Shown in pieces: positions 4,935-5,012 of a stretch of DNA of 5,012 nucleotides. Origin of the DNA: Bifidobacteriaceae bacterium (GTDB lineage: Bacteria; Actinomycetota; Actinomycetes; Actinomycetales; WQXJ01); NCBI GenBank assembly GCA_031278075.1, contig JAITLE010000213.1, positions 1 to 5,012 of the forward strand. Reading direction: 5' to 3'. Below the pieces are notes generated by a model that was given only the letters and a program-made list of their open reading frames with translations, searched no databases and was not told the DNA's origin. Both the position numbers and the translations under genes were made by a program. The stretch's first letter is position 1. Each line of letters starts with the position of its first letter.

Positions 4935-5012
4935 AGTTCCGCGCCCCGTGTCAAATGTCAGGTTCTTGGGACCGCTGGTTGGGGTTTTCTGCCAGGAGCA
5001 TGGGACCACCTG

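Larger units (their letters stand above)
4333..4948. repeat. 158-bp tandem array with four invariant stem-loops
   Basis: Corresponding bases of the four stem-loops lie at 4428, 4586, 4744 and 4902, so the spacing is exactly 158 bp three times. In order, a unit holds a nested dyad (TTGACC to GGTCAA, about 40 nt), a linker with CCCTGCGGCGG and ATCCGGGCGGGCGTCACCATT, the stem-loop CTACACTTCTC / GAGAAGTGTAG, and a spacer TTCCGCGCCCCGCGCCGCGG. The first unit is decayed on its left side. The last is cut after TTCCGCGCCCCG near 4948. There is no protein frame and no CRISPR pattern of short identical repeats with unique spacers. Function is unknown; candidates are a multi-site protein-binding array, structured RNA or a cruciform-forming element. 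Confidence 0.9.
4264..5012. other. Intergenic region without a supported gene
   Basis: No frame here looks coding. The longest, about 113 codons from 4277, crosses the 158-bp repeats in a composition with no domain. Positions 4264-4332 show nothing firm beyond a GGCAATG direct repeat (4273 and 4291). Positions 4333-4948 are the 158-bp array, and 4949-5012 is unrelated sequence reaching the edge. An ATG at 5000 has AGGAG only 1 nt away, so I do not call a start. Confidence 0.75.

Noticed and set aside
4333..4948. CRISPR array interpretation
   Set aside because: The period is 158 bp with the whole unit conserved, not short repeats with unique spacers, and no cas genes are in view.
5000..5012. 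ATG with AGGAG at the right edge as the start of a new gene
   Set aside because: The spacing to AGGAG is 1 nt and only four codons are visible.

Overview
The window is high-GC DNA with alanine/proline/arginine-rich proteins, and its gene order (5-formyltetrahydrofolate cyclo-ligase diverging from galU, followed by a RimJ-type acetyltransferase and a SepX/GlpR-like membrane protein) is typical of Actinomycetota. Nothing in the sequence fixes the genus.

Layout. Positions 1-1042 (minus strand) hold most of a membrane protein that runs off the left edge. It has one N-terminal membrane helix, a Pro/Ala-rich cytoplasmic linker and a two-helix hairpin, which resembles the actinobacterial division protein family SepX/GlpR. 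Positions 1043-1440 are non-coding; they contain a 12-bp palindrome and then a GC-rich 49-bp tandem repeat (1231-1472) that runs into the 3' end of the next gene. Positions 1441-2070 (minus) encode a RimJ/RimL-like GNAT acetyltransferase. Its GTG start overlaps the stop of galU (2067-3125, minus) in the sequence GTGA, so the two are co-transcribed and probably translationally coupled. An 88-bp divergent promoter region separates galU from the cyclo-ligase gene (3214-4263, plus), which carries two separate in-frame tandem-repeat expansions. From 4264 to the right edge no gene is supported. This stretch holds a tandem array with a period of exactly 158 bp and four perfect 11-bp stem-loops, ending abruptly near 4948.

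How it works together. GalU makes UDP-glucose for the cell envelope, the SepX/GlpR-like protein probably acts at the septum or cell pole, the GNAT enzyme is predicted to acetylate a protein N-terminus or small molecule, and the cyclo-ligase returns 5-formyl-THF to the folate pool. In relatives the gephyrin-like gene glp (moeA family) usually lies between galU and rimJ. Here there is no room for it. The genes at 1042, 3125 and 3214 all have a TANNNT hexamer followed by exactly 6 nt and then the start codon, the geometry of leaderless actinobacterial transcripts.

The least explained element is the 158-bp array at 4333-4948. Its stem-loop arms are invariant while its loops vary, and a second nested dyad shows a change on both arms that keeps the pairing.
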